The position numbers and the translations under genes were made by a program. A stretch of DNA of 64,000 bases from Acidimicrobiia bacterium (GTDB lineage: Bacteria > Actinomycetota > Acidimicrobiia > Acidimicrobiales > Aldehydirespiratoraceae): NCBI GenBank assembly GCA_022821685.1, contig JAJEDD010000014.1:1-64000 (forward strand), given 5' to 3'. Below the pieces are notes generated by a model that saw only the letters and a list, made by a program, of their open reading frames with translations, was not told where the DNA came from and searched no databases. How positions within the stretch are numbered: position 1 is the first letter of the stretch; every line of letters starts with the position of its first letter. Positions 51,733-59,945 of this stretch are shown here, one piece after another.

Positions 51733-52257
51733 TCAGGTCAGGCGGACGAAATGGGACAGCGCCTCCGACAAGTCGTCGAGGTGATCTTCGACCGGTCCCT
51801 CTGCCTCGGCCCGCGGCGTCTTGAGATACACGCTCACGCAGCCTCGGGCAGGAAACTCGATGATGACCTCAACGCCGTTCGCGTCCCACTCGACGAGAAC
51901 CCCACCCTCCGTCGAGGCCATCACGTCCGGGCGCGGCACGTGACGAGGCCAGGTTTCCAGAGTCATAAGGAACTTGTGCGAGCGAGCCAACGCTTCGCTG
52001 GCGGGCGCGGCAGCGCCATGACCGTCCCAATCGTCGCCCAGCGTCCGCAGCCGCCGCAGCTTGCGGCCTGCCCAGCCGGCCGACAGCCCGTGCGGCCGGG
52101 GTCGCCGCCTGGCCGCGACGACCCGAAAGATGGCCGGACCGTGCGCGACATCCAAATCGTCGTCGGCCAAGAATTCCGATATCGGCCCGTAGGCCGCCGT
52201 GTCGGGCCAACTCGCACTCAGCAGATGGCCTCCGGTATTCGACTCAATGATCGTCAC
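51733..52257 (-). CDS. hypothetical protein of the TIGR04255-linked trio
   Basis: This 174-residue protein contains KLRRLRTLGDDWDGHGAAAP and GGVLVEWDANGVEVIIEFPARG, two blocks of a conserved but uncharacterised family. It starts with ATGA overlap on the TIGR04255 stop. No membrane segment or signal is seen. It may bind the TIGR04255 protein, as the coupling suggests. Confidence 0.7.
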   Translation of the reverse strand: MTIIESNTGGHLLSASWPDTAAYGPISEFLADDDLDVAHGPAIFRVVAARRRPRPHGLSAGWAGRKLRRLRTLGDDWDGHGAAAPASEALARSHKFLMTLETWPRHVPRPDVMASTEGGVLVEWDANGVEVIIEFPARGCVSVYLKTPRAEAEGPVEDHLDDLSEALSHFVRLT

Positions 52258-53135
52258 GGTTGGGCTCCCTCATTGGATTCTCGGTCTTCGCGTTCCCATT
52301 CAGCGTGCATCTCAGGAGTGGTCAGATCAGCGAAGGCCCGCACGATCCACTCCCGCGCGAGATGGGCGAACTCTCGGACGCCCTCTAACGAAGACGACCT
52401 CGGATTGCCTCTCGCCGTCAGCGTCAGGACCAAGAGCGGGCTCATGCCCTTCTCATGCCACGCCGGAGTGGCCGAAACGCTCAGCCGGCCGGCCGGCCGA
52501 TCCGAATCGGACTGCCCGATTCTGAAGTCTAGACCCGCATGGCAACGCTCGGCGGGGCCCAGAAAGCCGTCGGTGAACTCATCACCCGAGGCCAGGAACG
52601 ACAACACTCGAGCGGGCTGGCTGTGCAGCGCCGCAGCGTTGTTCAACTCGATGTGGTTCAGGTAGGTGACCTCGACGAGCCCGAACCGGAAGTCGCTGCC
52701 GCCGAAACAGGCCTGAGCGAGCCGAGCACGGCGTTCGAACGTGTCCCAGCGGCTCGGCCAGCGCGGATACTCTGCGTCCGCCGACGCCTTGCGCCAGTTG
52801 ACCGCGATCCAGTCTGTCTGCACCTGCACCATCTCGTCGCCCACAGCGCTGCGCATCACATGGCACACCGGCGGAGGTCCCGAACCGAGCAGAACATCCA
52901 ACGAGGCGACGACCGGCATCTCGGCGGCGTCGAAGCGTTCAGGGCGAACCTCCACAGCGGGCCTGGCCTCCTGTACCGACAGACCCTCATCCGCGAGGGA
53001 GGCTGCGAACCCGCCCAGAGCCTGAAGCGAGTGAGGCACCGCGCCAATCATCTGTGCGCCGATCACCACCTCGACGACGGGCGGGCGACGAAAGCTGGGC
53101 AGCGCAGCCTGCACCCTCTGATGCCCTTGCATCAC
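52254..53135 (-). CDS. TIGR04255-family protein
   Basis: This 293-residue protein matches the TIGR04255 family of sporadically distributed proteins, with the opening PPVVEVVIGAQMI and the central VQTDWIAVNWRK block. The function is unknown. It leads the minus-strand trio inside the plus-strand defence island, so the trio is probably an inserted module with its own promoter in 53136-53399. That gap also holds the TACCGT promoter of the SLOG gene. Confidence 0.78.
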   Translation of the reverse strand: MMQGHQRVQAALPSFRRPPVVEVVIGAQMIGAVPHSLQALGGFAASLADEGLSVQEARPAVEVRPERFDAAEMPVVASLDVLLGSGPPPVCHVMRSAVGDEMVQVQTDWIAVNWRKASADAEYPRWPSRWDTFERRARLAQACFGGSDFRFGLVEVTYLNHIELNNAAALHSQPARVLSFLASGDEFTDGFLGPAERCHAGLDFRIGQSDSDRPAGRLSVSATPAWHEKGMSPLLVLTLTARGNPRSSSLEGVREFAHLAREWIVRAFADLTTPEMHAEWEREDRESNEGAQP

Positions 53136-53342
53136 CGAGTCGAATGTAGCAGGCGCAAGTGTGAAGACTGAAGGAATCTGTCTATGAGATGTCTCCTCGC
53201 TTGTCCCTTGCGAGCACTGGAACTCGCAGCCCGCGGCCTGCGATAGGCGCCCTCCGACTCCTCACCGACAGCACACTGGGGTGCTCCAGACGATTCGACT
53301 CAGTGTGTGCTCTCGGCTCTTCAGCCTCGCGGCGGGTGGTGC

Positions 53343-53400
53343 TACCGTGGGCACCGTGACGCCTCGCACCTACGCCGATCGAGGCGGCAAGGGCCTCTAA
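53343..53400 (+). promoter_or_regulatory. promoter and leader mini-ORF of the SLOG gene
   Basis: TACCGT (53343-53348) ends 7 nt before GTG 53356, which opens a 14-codon frame (VTPRTYADRGGKGL) ending TAA 53398-53400. The last A is the first base of ATG 53400 (TAATG). The transcript probably begins at the mini-ORF, and the SLOG protein is made by restart. Confidence 0.5.
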
Positions 53401-54254
53401 TGGCCGACCCGGCGCTGCGCCCCGCGGACGCGCTGCGCGGCCTGCGGCTCGGCGTATCAGTTTCCGGCAGCGCCGACTTGGGAGCGCTGGGACTGGTCCC
53501 CCGTCACGCCGAGTTGGCCCTGGCGGAGATTGCGCGGTCCGTCCTGACTGGGCGCGGCGGCCTTATGTACGAGGGGCGGGTCGAGCCTGAAGGCTTCACC
53601 CAGTTCCTTATGCACGAGGTCGAGCGTTACGGAAGCCACCCGGACGCTCTCACGCTCTGCCTAGCCGAGCCCGAGCACCGGCGGCTCTCCGGTGAAGAGC
53701 TGCTGGCGCTCGATCAAGGTCTCGGACCGCCTGGCCGAGTCATCTGTCTCGACCCCGACGGCGTAGAGATCGACCCGAGCACTCTTGCACAGAGGTCCGA
53801 GCAGCCTGCCGGACTCAACGGCCACCACGATGAGCGCAGCTACAGTGCCGTGCGCCGACACATCACCCGCACCAGTCACGCACGAGTCCTCATCGGCGGC
53901 CGGCTCAATGGCTTCAATGGCGCCATGCCCGGGATCATCGAGGAGGCCGTCTACGCGGTCGAAGCCGGTCAGCCGCTCTATGTGGTCGCCGGTTTCGGCG
54001 GGGCCGCCGCGCTCGTCGCCAAGGCGCTGGGCATCGATGACCTCAGCTGGGCCGCGGACAGTTTCCCGAAGCGTCCGGACGACGCCCGGATCGACAGGAG
54101 TCTGGTTCATCTCAGATCGGCCGCGCGGAACAGCGCTTGGTGCGCAACTTCATGCGGACTCGAGGAGAACGAAATGCGCCAGTTGTTCGCGTCGTCCCGC
54201 CCATCACAGATCGCCTCGCTCGTGGTCAACGGGCTGGCCCGGATACGCGGCTAG
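53400..54254 (+). CDS. SLOG-domain protein
   Basis: This 284-residue protein has a Rossmann-like SLOG/LSDAT pattern: LRLGVSVSGSADLGALGL (first strand and loop), RGGLMYEGRVEPEGFTQFL, and HARVLIGGRLNGFNGAMPGIIEEAVYAVEAGQPLYVVAGFGGAAALVAKALG with the GGR and GFGGA turns that line a nucleotide pocket. SLOG domains sense or cleave nucleotide-derived ligands in conflict systems. It stands on the same strand just before the DUF1156 pair. ATG 53400 follows AAGGG. It may be a sensor or effector of the island. Confidence 0.75.
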   Translation: MADPALRPADALRGLRLGVSVSGSADLGALGLVPRHAELALAEIARSVLTGRGGLMYEGRVEPEGFTQFLMHEVERYGSHPDALTLCLAEPEHRRLSGEELLALDQGLGPPGRVICLDPDGVEIDPSTLAQRSEQPAGLNGHHDERSYSAVRRHITRTSHARVLIGGRLNGFNGAMPGIIEEAVYAVEAGQPLYVVAGFGGAAALVAKALGIDDLSWAADSFPKRPDDARIDRSLVHLRSAARNSAWCATSCGLEENEMRQLFASSRPSQIASLVVNGLARIRG

Positions 54255-54367
54255 CACGTCTCACATATTGAGATGGGCAGCGGCGACACATCGACCCCGT
54301 CAGACAGCCGGCACTGCAGCGAGTCCACCGAACATTTGCGCCCTTCGGCACGGGCGGGCTTACCGTG

Positions 54368-57142
54368 ATGCAGCAGCGGAAGCTGATTGAGGCGGCGTTG
54401 CCGCTGGATGCGATCAATGCGGCCGCTGCCCGGGAGAAGTCGATCCGGCACGGCCATCCCGCCTCACTGCATCTGTGGTGGGCGCGGCGGCCGTTGGCGG
54501 CGTGTCGGGCGGTGCTGTTCGCCTCGCTGGTTGACGACCCCTCCGGTGACACCTCCCTGAACCCGGACGAGCAGAGGGCTCGGCGGGCCGATCTGTTCAA
54601 GTTGATCACGAGGCTGGTCGACTGGAGAAGCAGCAACGACCCTGGGGTGCTAAGCGAAGCCCGAGCCGTGATCCGGGAGTCGTGCGGCGGGGAACTGCCG
54701 GCCGTGCTAGATCCGTTCGCCGGGGGCGGGTCGATCCCGCTCGAGGCCCAGCGGCTCGGGCTGAAGGCCCATGCCGGGGACCTGAACCCCGTCGCCGTGC
54801 TGATCAACAAGGCCCTCATCGAGATCCCGCCCCGGTTCGCGGGGAAGCCTGCGGTGAGTCCCGACCAGTCCGGCGCCGCCGCGCTGGGGTCGTGGCCGGG
54901 ATCGACGGGACTGGCCGCCGACGTCCGCCACTACGGCCGGTGGATGCGTGACAGAGCCGCAGATCGCATCGGTCATCTGTATCCGGACGTCGAGCTGCCG
55001 GCCGAGCACGGCGGAGAGCGGGCCACGGCCATCGCCTGGCTGTGGACGCGCTCCGTACGCTGCGCGAACCCCGCCTGCGGCACCACCATGCCGCTGGCGT
55101 CGTCGTGGTGGCTGTCCAAGAAGAAGAGCCGCCGGTCGTGGCTGACGCCGGTGATCGATGGTGGCCGGGTCCGCTTCCGGATCGACGGCGGCGCCGGCGA
55201 GCCGCCGAGCCCACCCAAGCACGGGAGGGCCAAGTTCCGTTGCATCGTCTGCGGTGAAGCATGCCCGGAGGGCCACGTCAAGAGCGAGGCCGCGGCCGGG
55301 CGCATGGGCGCCCTCATGACAGCGGTCGCCGCCGAGGGGAACCGGCAGCGGGTCTATCTGGCTCCCGACGAGCGCCACGAGCAGGCCGCAAGGATTGACG
55401 ACTGCGATGCCCCGGACTTTGGCGGACTGCCCAATAAGGCACTCGGATTCCGCGTTCAGCAATGGGGAATGACGCAATGGGCCGATCTGTTCACACCCCG
55501 ACAACTGACCGGGCTGTGCACCTTCTCCGACCTCGTGTCGGAGGTCCGTGAGCATATCCGGGACGACGCCCGAGCGGCCGGCATGGCCGACGACGGTGTT
55601 GCTCTGCGCGATGGCGGCATCGGAGCGTCGGCCTATGCCGAGGCGGTCTCCGTTTACCTGGCGTTCGCAGTCTCGAAGCTGGCCGACCTCGGCAACTCGC
55701 TCTGTAGGTGGGAGCCCGTAGCCGAATGTCCCCGGCAGCTTTTTTCTCGACAGGCCATCCCGATGATCTGGGACTTCGCAGAGGGCAACCCGCTGTCGGA
55801 GTCGTCGGGCTCGTGGTCAGTGATCCTCCACGGCATCGTGCGCGCCTTCGACTCGCCCGCATGGCCGCCGCCGCCGCCCGTGCACGCCGGCAGGGTCGAG
55901 AGGCAAGACGCCACGTCGCTGGCGACGCCGGCGACGCCGGTGCTGGTGTCCACCGATCCGCCCTACTACGACAACGTCGGCTACGCGGACGTGTCGGACT
56001 TCTTCTACGTGTGGCTGCGCCGCTCGCTGCGAAGCGTGTTCCCCGAGACGTGCTCCACGCTGCTCGCCCCCAAGGTACAGGAACTGATCGCGGCGCCCTA
56101 CCGTCACGATGACGACAGGCGGACCGCCGAGAGCTTCTTCGAGGACGGGCTGGGACGGGTGTTCGAGCGGTTGCGAGACATCCAGGATCCCCGCTTCCCG
56201 CTGACCGTCTACTACGCCTTCAAGCAGGCCGAGACCGATGAGGGCGGCACCGCGTCCACCGGCTGGGAGACGATGCTCGCCGCGCTGCTCGACGCCGGGC
56301 TGTCGATCACCGGAACCTGGCCGGTGCGCAGCGAGGCTTCCAACCGTATGCGGTCGCTGGACAGCAACGCCCTGGCCTCCTCCATCGTGCTTGTCTGCCG
56401 ACCCCGACCCGCGGACGCGCCGATGGCGTCGCGCCGGGACTTCCTCGACCGGCTGTCCCACCGCCTGCCTGAGGCTCTGACGCTCATGCGCCAAGGCAGC
56501 ATCGCTCCGGTCGACCTGGCCCAAGCGGCCATAGGCCCAGGCATGGAGATCTTCTCGCAGTACTCCCGAGTGGTGGAGGCGAGTGGCACCGACATGACCG
56601 TCCGCGACGCGCTCGCCGCCATCAACCGGGTGCTGGACGAGACGCTCGAAGGTGCCGATGCCGACCTGGACGCCGACACCCGCTGGGCGGTCACCTGGTA
56701 CGGCGAGCAGGGCCACGACCCCGGCGACTACGGCCGGGCCGAGCAACTGTCCAAGGCCCGCAACACCTCGGTAGCCGGCCTAGTGGAGGCGGGCATAGTG
56801 GAAGCCAGCGGCGGCAAGGTAAGGCTGCTCCCAAGAGCCGCGCTCGACCGAGACTGGGATCCCGAAGACGACCAGCGCCGCACAGTCTGGGAAGTAGCGC
56901 AGTACATGATCCGGCGACTCGAGGACAGCGGAGAGCGTGCCGCCGCCGACCTGCTGCGCTCCGCCGACGCCGACGCCGAACCGGCCCGTGACCTCGCCTA
57001 CCGGCTCTACCACATCTGTGAGCGCAAGGGCTGGGCCGCCGAAGCCCTCGCCTATAACAGCCTCGTAGCCGTCTGGCCCGAGCTCACCCGCCTCGCCGCT
57101 GAGCCTGCTCAAGGCCAGACCGATCTCGGCTTCACTGGCTGA
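54368..57142 (+). CDS. DUF1156 N6-adenine DNA methylase, copy 1
   Basis: This 924-residue methylase begins with the DUF1156 block (LIEAALPLDAINAAAAREKSIRHGHPASLHLWWARRPLA). Motif I DPFAGGGS is near residue 115 and motif IV DPPYYDN near 530. Zinc-ribbon cysteine pairs appear as CANPACG and CIVCGEACPEG. Such methylases accompany DUF499 ATPases in predicted antiphage loci and may mark host DNA. ATG 54368 is chosen over GTG 54365. It is 20 bp from a second, closely similar copy. Confidence 0.92.
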   Translation: MQQRKLIEAALPLDAINAAAAREKSIRHGHPASLHLWWARRPLAACRAVLFASLVDDPSGDTSLNPDEQRARRADLFKLITRLVDWRSSNDPGVLSEARAVIRESCGGELPAVLDPFAGGGSIPLEAQRLGLKAHAGDLNPVAVLINKALIEIPPRFAGKPAVSPDQSGAAALGSWPGSTGLAADVRHYGRWMRDRAADRIGHLYPDVELPAEHGGERATAIAWLWTRSVRCANPACGTTMPLASSWWLSKKKSRRSWLTPVIDGGRVRFRIDGGAGEPPSPPKHGRAKFRCIVCGEACPEGHVKSEAAAGRMGALMTAVAAEGNRQRVYLAPDERHEQAARIDDCDAPDFGGLPNKALGFRVQQWGMTQWADLFTPRQLTGLCTFSDLVSEVREHIRDDARAAGMADDGVALRDGGIGASAYAEAVSVYLAFAVSKLADLGNSLCRWEPVAECPRQLFSRQAIPMIWDFAEGNPLSESSGSWSVILHGIVRAFDSPAWPPPPPVHAGRVERQDATSLATPATPVLVSTDPPYYDNVGYADVSDFFYVWLRRSLRSVFPETCSTLLAPKVQELIAAPYRHDDDRRTAESFFEDGLGRVFERLRDIQDPRFPLTVYYAFKQAETDEGGTASTGWETMLAALLDAGLSITGTWPVRSEASNRMRSLDSNALASSIVLVCRPRPADAPMASRRDFLDRLSHRLPEALTLMRQGSIAPVDLAQAAIGPGMEIFSQYSRVVEASGTDMTVRDALAAINRVLDETLEGADADLDADTRWAVTWYGEQGHDPGDYGRAEQLSKARNTSVAGLVEAGIVEASGGKVRLLPRAALDRDWDPEDDQRRTVWEVAQYMIRRLEDSGERAAADLLRSADADAEPARDLAYRLYHICERKGWAAEALAYNSLVAVWPELTRLAAEPAQGQTDLGFTG

Positions 57143-57162
57143 CGGGTGAGAGAGCGCAGGAC

Positions 57163-59883
57163 ATGAGCCGGAAGCGGAAGTTGATTGAGGTGGCGTTGCC
57201 TCTGGACGCGATCAATGCGGCGGCCGCTACCGAGAAGTCGATTCGGAAGGGGCATCCGTCCACGCTCCATCTGTGGTGGGCGCGGCGGCCGTTGGCAGCT
57301 TGTCGGGCGGTGCTGTTCGCCTCGCTGGTCGACGACCCCTCCTGCGACGCGTCGTTGACTCTGGGAGAGCAGGAGGTCAGACGGAAGGAGCTATTCGGGC
57401 TCTTGGAGCGACTTGTGCAGTGGGCCAACAGCAACGACTCCACACTTTTCCATGAAGCACACCAAGAGATCATGAAATCTGCGGGGGGGGGGGGCTTGCC
57501 CGCGGTGCTGGATCCGTTCGCCGGCGGGGGGTCGATTCCGTTGGAGGCGCAGCGATTGGGCTTGGAGGCGTATGCCGGAGACTTGAACCCGGTGGCGGTT
57601 CTCATCAACAAGGCCCAGGTAGAGATCCCGCCTCGGTTCGCGGGACGCGCGCCCATACACGCGGTCACGGGGCAGGCCAGCGCTCTTGACTCTTGGGAGG
57701 GTGCGGCGGGCCTGGCTGCCGATGTGCGGCACTACGGCCAGTGGATGCGGGAACAGGCCGAGGCTCGCATCGGCCGCCTGTATCCGAGCATCACGATTCC
57801 CAAGGAAGACGGGGGCGGAGAGGCCACCGTCATTGCCTGGCTGTGGGCTCGTACCACGCTCTGCCTGAACCCCGCCTGCGGCTTCACCATGCCGCTGCTC
57901 AACTCGTTCGCGCTGTCGAGACGCAAGGGCAGGGAGGCCTGGCTCGAGCCGGTCCCCGACCGTGTGAACAAGCAGATCCGCTTTCGGATCAGGCGCGGGC
58001 CCAGCTGCCAGCCAGGCGGAACTGTGACTCGGAGCGGGGCCACATGCTTGGCCTGCGGAGCCGCCGTGCCGCTCAAGGAGGTCCGAGCCGCGGGCAAGGC
58101 GAAGGGCTTGGGCTCACAACTCGTCTGCATCGTGGCCGAAGGGGACCGCAAACGGATCTACCTGCCGGCACATGAGGATCATCTCCGTGCATCTCAAGTG
58201 GTGCCGCCCGCCGACCCGCCCTCGGGAAGCCTGCCTAGCAAGGCTCTGGGATTCCGCGTCCAGCAATACGGCGTTACGCACTGGGCAGAGTTGTTCACAG
58301 CCCGCCAACTCACCACGATGTGCACCTTCGCTGACTTGGTGGCCAAGGCTCGCGAGCGAGTGCTGGCCGACGGAGGCGACGAGTCGTATGCCGACGCGAT
58401 CGCCCACTACCTCAGCCTGGTCATCGGACGCCTGGCCAACCGCAGTTCCAACCTGTGCTTCTGGAATCCGGGCCGTGACACGATCGAACAGGTCTTCGCC
58501 CGCAACGCCCTGCCGATGGTTTGGGTCTACGCCGAGGGCAACCCGTTCTCCAACTCCTCCGGCAACTTCCTTGGCCAGCTCGAGTACTTGGTGGCGGCGC
58601 TCGAAAGGGTCCCAGCGCAAGGCCGTGGATATGTGAAGCAACTTGATGCTCACCAACCACACGACCTAGAGCGTCGAGTAATGGTGTGCACTGATCCTCC
58701 GTACTACGACAACATCCCCTACGCCGACCTTTCGGACTTCTTCTATGTGTGGCTGCGTCGCTGCCTGAAGAACATCTACCCGGACCTGACAAGCCGGCTA
58801 CTGGCACCGAAACAGGAGGAGTTGATCGCGGAACCGGCTCGTCAGGGCGACTGGGACTCCGCAGCCGCTTTCTTCGAGGAGGGGTTGAGGGAGGCTTTCG
58901 CGGCCACTCTCGACATTCAGGACGACGACTATCCGCTCACCATCTTCTATGCCTTCAAGCAGTCCGAGGACACGGGCGACGGTGCGGGACGCGTGTCCAC
59001 GGGCTGGGAGACCATGCTGGAAGGACTCCTCGACTGTGGCGTGACCATCACCGGCACCTGGCCTATCCGGACCGAGCAGCCCGGGGGACTGCGGGTGGTG
59101 GGCCGCGCCGCCCTCGCCTCGTCCATCGTGCTGGTGTGCCGCCGACGGAGCGCGGACGCTCCCCTCACCACCCGGCGGGACTTCCTGTCGTCGCTCCACG
59201 GCGAGTTGCCGGAGGCCCTGCGGCTGATGCAGCAGGGCAACATCGCGCCGGTGGACCTCGCCCAGGCGTCCATCGGCCCCGGCATGGCGATCTTCTCGCG
59301 GTACCAGCGTGTGGTGGAGGCCGACGGCGGGTCGATGTCGGTGCGCGACGCGCTGGCCGCCATCAACCGGGCGCTCGACGTGGTGCTGGCCGAGCAGGAG
59401 GCCGACTTCGATGCGGACACGCGCTGGGCGGTCGCCTGGTACAGCGAGTTCGGCTTCGATGACGGATCCGCGGGGATGGCCGAGACCCTGAGCAAGGCCA
59501 AGAACACATCCATCGAGGGCCTGGTTCGTGCGGGGATCCTCCAGCAACAAGGCAACGCCTGCCGCCTGCTGGCCCGAGGCGAACTGGACGAGGATTGGAC
59601 GCCGGCAACCGACGAGCGCCTTACCGTGTGGGAGGTCGTGCAGCATCTGATCCGCAAGCTGGACAACGAGGGCGAGATGGCGGCCAGCGATCTGATGCGC
59701 TCCGTGGGCGGCCTCGCCGAACCGGCGCGGGAACTCGCCTACCGGCTCTACCACCTGTGCGAGCGCAAGGGCTGGACAGCCGACGCGCTCGCCTACAACG
59801 GCCTGGTCGCCGCCTGGCCCGAACTGACTCGTCTGGCCGACAAGCCCCCCGAGGGACAGGCGTCGCTCGGGTTCACAGGCTGA
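57163..59883 (+). CDS. DUF1156 N6-adenine DNA methylase, copy 2, with G12 tract
   Basis: This 906-residue methylase repeats the whole layout of copy 1: the DUF1156 start (LIEVALPLDAINAAAATEKSIRKGHPSTLHLWWARR), motif I DPFAGGGS near residue 117, CLNPACG and CLACGA zinc pairs, and DPPYYDN near 511. A run of 12 G at 57483-57494 encodes Gly108-111 just before motif I; slippage of one base would truncate the protein before its SAM site. As sequenced it is in frame. AGGAC precedes the ATG. It is likely phase-variable. Confidence 0.92.
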   Translation: MSRKRKLIEVALPLDAINAAAATEKSIRKGHPSTLHLWWARRPLAACRAVLFASLVDDPSCDASLTLGEQEVRRKELFGLLERLVQWANSNDSTLFHEAHQEIMKSAGGGGLPAVLDPFAGGGSIPLEAQRLGLEAYAGDLNPVAVLINKAQVEIPPRFAGRAPIHAVTGQASALDSWEGAAGLAADVRHYGQWMREQAEARIGRLYPSITIPKEDGGGEATVIAWLWARTTLCLNPACGFTMPLLNSFALSRRKGREAWLEPVPDRVNKQIRFRIRRGPSCQPGGTVTRSGATCLACGAAVPLKEVRAAGKAKGLGSQLVCIVAEGDRKRIYLPAHEDHLRASQVVPPADPPSGSLPSKALGFRVQQYGVTHWAELFTARQLTTMCTFADLVAKARERVLADGGDESYADAIAHYLSLVIGRLANRSSNLCFWNPGRDTIEQVFARNALPMVWVYAEGNPFSNSSGNFLGQLEYLVAALERVPAQGRGYVKQLDAHQPHDLERRVMVCTDPPYYDNIPYADLSDFFYVWLRRCLKNIYPDLTSRLLAPKQEELIAEPARQGDWDSAAAFFEEGLREAFAATLDIQDDDYPLTIFYAFKQSEDTGDGAGRVSTGWETMLEGLLDCGVTITGTWPIRTEQPGGLRVVGRAALASSIVLVCRRRSADAPLTTRRDFLSSLHGELPEALRLMQQGNIAPVDLAQASIGPGMAIFSRYQRVVEADGGSMSVRDALAAINRALDVVLAEQEADFDADTRWAVAWYSEFGFDDGSAGMAETLSKAKNTSIEGLVRAGILQQQGNACRLLARGELDEDWTPATDERLTVWEVVQHLIRKLDNEGEMAASDLMRSVGGLAEPARELAYRLYHLCERKGWTADALAYNGLVAAWPELTRLADKPPEGQASLGFTG
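57483..57494 (+). repeat. G12 homopolymer within a methylase gene
   Basis: Twelve consecutive G lie in codons 107-111 of the second DUF1156 gene, by far the longest homopolymer I see in the window. Copy 1 has only gcggcgggg at the same place. Such tracts change length by slipped-strand replication. Confidence 0.95.
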
Positions 59884-59945
59884 TCGCCACAGTCGATACG
59901 TCCCGGATAGGGGCAACTGTCGCACGGCTGAGATAGAAGTAGGCA

